DNA of 51,303 nucleotides, from assembly GCA_045586385.1 (NCBI GenBank), contig JAZNAE010000028.1, positions 1-51,303 on the forward strand. The letters are read 5' to 3'. The notes beneath the pieces were generated by a model. The model ran no database searches. It was not told the origin of the DNA and saw nothing but the letters and a program-made list of their open reading frames with translations. This DNA comes from Suilimivivens sp045586385 (GTDB taxonomy: Bacteria; Bacillota; Clostridia; Lachnospirales; Lachnospiraceae). This document shows, one piece after another, positions 49,943-51,303 of the stretch. A program made the translations under genes and the position numbers. Numbering within the stretch: the stretch's first letter is position 1; each line of letters starts with the position of its first letter.

Positions 49943-50656
49943 ATGATACTTATATTTGATTACTTTGAAACAATTGTTCATAACAAATCTATGGATTTTA
50001 ATCGTGGACTTAAAGTTTTATGGGAAAAATATTATAAAGATAAATGCTCCTTTGAAGAAATATCAACCTATGGAGAAGAACTTTTTAAGCACCTGATAAA
50101 GCTACATGAGGAAGGAAAAGAATATGCCTTTGTAAAAGAGGAACTTCCTCAATATGCAGATAAATACGGCGGTGATGTTATACAGATGACATCAGAAGAA
50201 GAGGCGGATTTTCTGATGACTTGTAACGAGATGGAGAATATGCTTGCTATACCGGAAGCATTACAGGAATTTGATAAACTGGGAATTCCAATGTATGTTC
50301 TTTCAAACAGCGGATTTTCGGCAGAAGCACTTTCGATTGCCCTTGAAAGGCTTGGTATACGGAAGTATTTTAACAAGATATGGTCCAGCGCAGATTATGG
50401 TCGGATAAAGCCAAGCAGAGATTTTTTTGAGATGGCGATAGAGAATGTGTTGACAATTCATCCCGATGAAAAGAGAGAACATATCGTTTTCATCGGAGAT
50501 ACATATAGTACGGATGTTGTAGGAGCGAACCGGGCAGGACTTCATGTGATATGGATAAGTCCTAAAGCGGAAAGTAATGCGGATAATTTACCTGTTTATT
50601 GTATAGATAATACAAGTGAACTGGTTGAAAAAGTGAAAGGTTTGATGATTAGGTAA
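49943..50656 (+). CDS. HAD-superfamily hydrolase
   Basis: A 237-residue HAD-IA phosphatase. Motif I is LIFDYFETI with nucleophile D6; motif II YVLSNSGFS; motif III the lysine in GRIKPSRDFFEMA; motif IV FIGDTYSTDVVGANRAG. It has the D-x-F-E-T variant of motif I also seen in the HAD gene at 5185, so the two are related. AAAGGAA lies 13 bases before the ATG, a rather long spacing. The gene is preceded by the dyad array and followed by a TetR-type regulator. Substrate unknown. Confidence 0.88.
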   Translation: MILIFDYFETIVHNKSMDFNRGLKVLWEKYYKDKCSFEEISTYGEELFKHLIKLHEEGKEYAFVKEELPQYADKYGGDVIQMTSEEEADFLMTCNEMENMLAIPEALQEFDKLGIPMYVLSNSGFSAEALSIALERLGIRKYFNKIWSSADYGRIKPSRDFFEMAIENVLTIHPDEKREHIVFIGDTYSTDVVGANRAGLHVIWISPKAESNADNLPVYCIDNTSELVEKVKGLMIR

Positions 50657-50671
50657 ATTTGAATTTTGTTA

Positions 50672-50720
50672 TTGACAGGTGAACGTTTGTTAACTATAAT
50701 TAGTTAACAAACGTTCACCT
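50672..50720 (+). promoter_or_regulatory. Consensus promoter embedded in a 44-bp palindrome (TetR-family operator)
   Basis: TTGACA (50672-50677), 17-base spacer and TATAAT (50695-50700) are a full consensus promoter. The same DNA forms a perfect 20-bp inverted repeat, 50677-50696 with 50701-50720, around TAAT. The arms contain GTGAACG and GTTAAC. The site covers the spacer, -10 and start point of the TetR-family gene, whose ATG is at 50750, so it is almost certainly its operator. Confidence 0.85.
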
Positions 50721-50749
50721 AATTTTATAGCCATAATAAAGGAGTGTTT

Positions 50750-51303
50750 ATGGATACAAAGAATAAAATTTTAGAAGTTTCATTGGAGTTATTTGCAAAA
50801 AAAGGGTTTGACGGAGTATCCGTGAGAGAAATTGCCAAGGAGGTAGGTGTTCGTGAGAGTGCCTTATATAAACACTATAAAAATAAGGAGGATATCTTAG
50901 ATAAAATTGTAGAGGAAATGATATCAAGTATTCGCAAAGGATACGAACTACAGCATGTTCCTGAAACTTTAACAATGGGAGTAGCAGAAGGGTATCGGAA
51001 TATTTCGGAAGAACAACTATGTGAAATGTCTTGGAGTATATTCAAAATGTTCACAGAAGAACCGAAACTTTCAAATTTTCGAAGACTTCTGATGCGGGAA
51101 CAATTTCACAATAAAGCTTTTGCGAAATATTATAATAGTTTTTTTGTAGAAGGAGTAATTAAGAGCCAGGCAAAAACATTTTTGCAGTTGGTAGATAGTG
51201 GATTTTTCCGCAAAGCAGACGAAAGAATAATCGCTTTACACTTCTATGGTCCTATTTTATTGCTATTTCAACAGTATGATTGTGAACCTGAAAAGAAGGA
51301 TGA
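50750..51303 (+). CDS. TetR/AcrR-family transcriptional regulator (3' end outside window)
   Basis: At least 184 codons of a TetR-type repressor, cut off by the window end. The N-terminal helix-turn-helix is clear: MDTKNKILEVSLELFAKKGF, then DGVSVREIAKEVGVRESALY, then KHYKNKEDILDKIVEEM. The C-terminal ligand-binding part is all-helical, with LRR-like aromatic residues. AAAGGAG precedes the ATG. It should bind the 44-bp palindrome that covers its own promoter (autoregulation). Its other targets probably lie just downstream of the window. The apparent stop in the last bases is out of frame. Confidence 0.9.
   Translation, partial: MDTKNKILEVSLELFAKKGFDGVSVREIAKEVGVRESALYKHYKNKEDILDKIVEEMISSIRKGYELQHVPETLTMGVAEGYRNISEEQLCEMSWSIFKMFTEEPKLSNFRRLLMREQFHNKAFAKYYNSFFVEGVIKSQAKTFLQLVDSGFFRKADERIIALHFYGPILLLFQQYDCEPEKKD

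Noticed and set aside
51290..51303. Stop codon of the TetR-type gene at the window end (TGA at 51301-51303)
   Set aside because: It is out of frame with the ATG at 50750; the gene continues beyond the window.

Overview
The window looks like chromosomal DNA of a low-GC anaerobic Firmicute, most likely a Lachnospiraceae (Clostridia) member. The support is gene content: a class III fructose-1,6-bisphosphatase, a lysine riboswitch before dapA-dapB, a eukaryotic-type HisA, a C_GCAxxG_C_C protein, DUF1836 and DUF6440 proteins, a YerC/TrpR-like regulator, Shine-Dalgarno sites close to AGGAGG, and AT-rich intergenic DNA. No rRNA, tRNA, insertion sequence or CRISPR array was seen.

Layout. 1-8.9 kb is an accessory-looking run of small, mostly co-oriented genes: isochorismatase-like and MBL hydrolases, four GNAT acetyltransferases, a HAD phosphatase, a YbaK/ProX-type tRNA editing protein, a DUF89 protein, a CPBP protease and small membrane proteins. 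9.0-9.9 kb is an Rpn/PD-(D/E)XK transposase-like nuclease on the minus strand. 10.1-14.8 kb holds dcd and arginine biosynthesis (argJ, argB, argD; no argC). The arginine genes are interrupted by a small PBECR-like toxin-fold gene and a compact, apparently structured RNA element just before argB. 14.8-16.9 kb has an orphan solute-binding protein and a DUF606 transporter. 17-23 kb is a probable operon comEA - response regulator - histidine kinase - GerMN lipoprotein - comEC, ending in 53-54-bp tandem repeats. 23.3-28.3 kb has a PD-(D/E)XK-like protein, holA, two tiny overlapping ORFs, and an ArsR / metallochaperone / P1B-ATPase operon with a clear promoter-operator.

28.3-32.4 kb has a lysine riboswitch with terminator, dapA, dapB and fbp. 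32.4-39.1 kb is mixed housekeeping: a Thr/Gly-rich lipoprotein, hisA, a cold-shock protein, a PTS EIIC-like permease, a degenerate LytM protein, a YerC-like repressor, a DUF1836 protein and a GH9 enzyme lacking a signal peptide. 39.3-42.1 kb has a DMT transporter and an overlapping four-gene operon of an ECF-like sigma factor, a candidate anti-sigma factor and two membrane proteins. 42.2-43.2 kb is an orphan NMT1-type lipoprotein. 43.4-46.7 kb is an SPFH / zinc-ribbon / Tim44-like trio, followed by pcrA and a small acidic membrane protein. 49.5-49.9 kb is non-coding and carries six evenly spaced 37-bp dyads. The window ends with a HAD phosphatase and a TetR-family gene whose consensus promoter lies inside a 44-bp palindrome.

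The strongest candidates for something undescribed are the six-dyad array (49523-49869), the structured element before argB (12559-12659), the PBECR-like gene between argJ and argB, and the SPFH/zinc-ribbon trio. All calls rest on reading the sequence and memory of families; no search or folding program was run.
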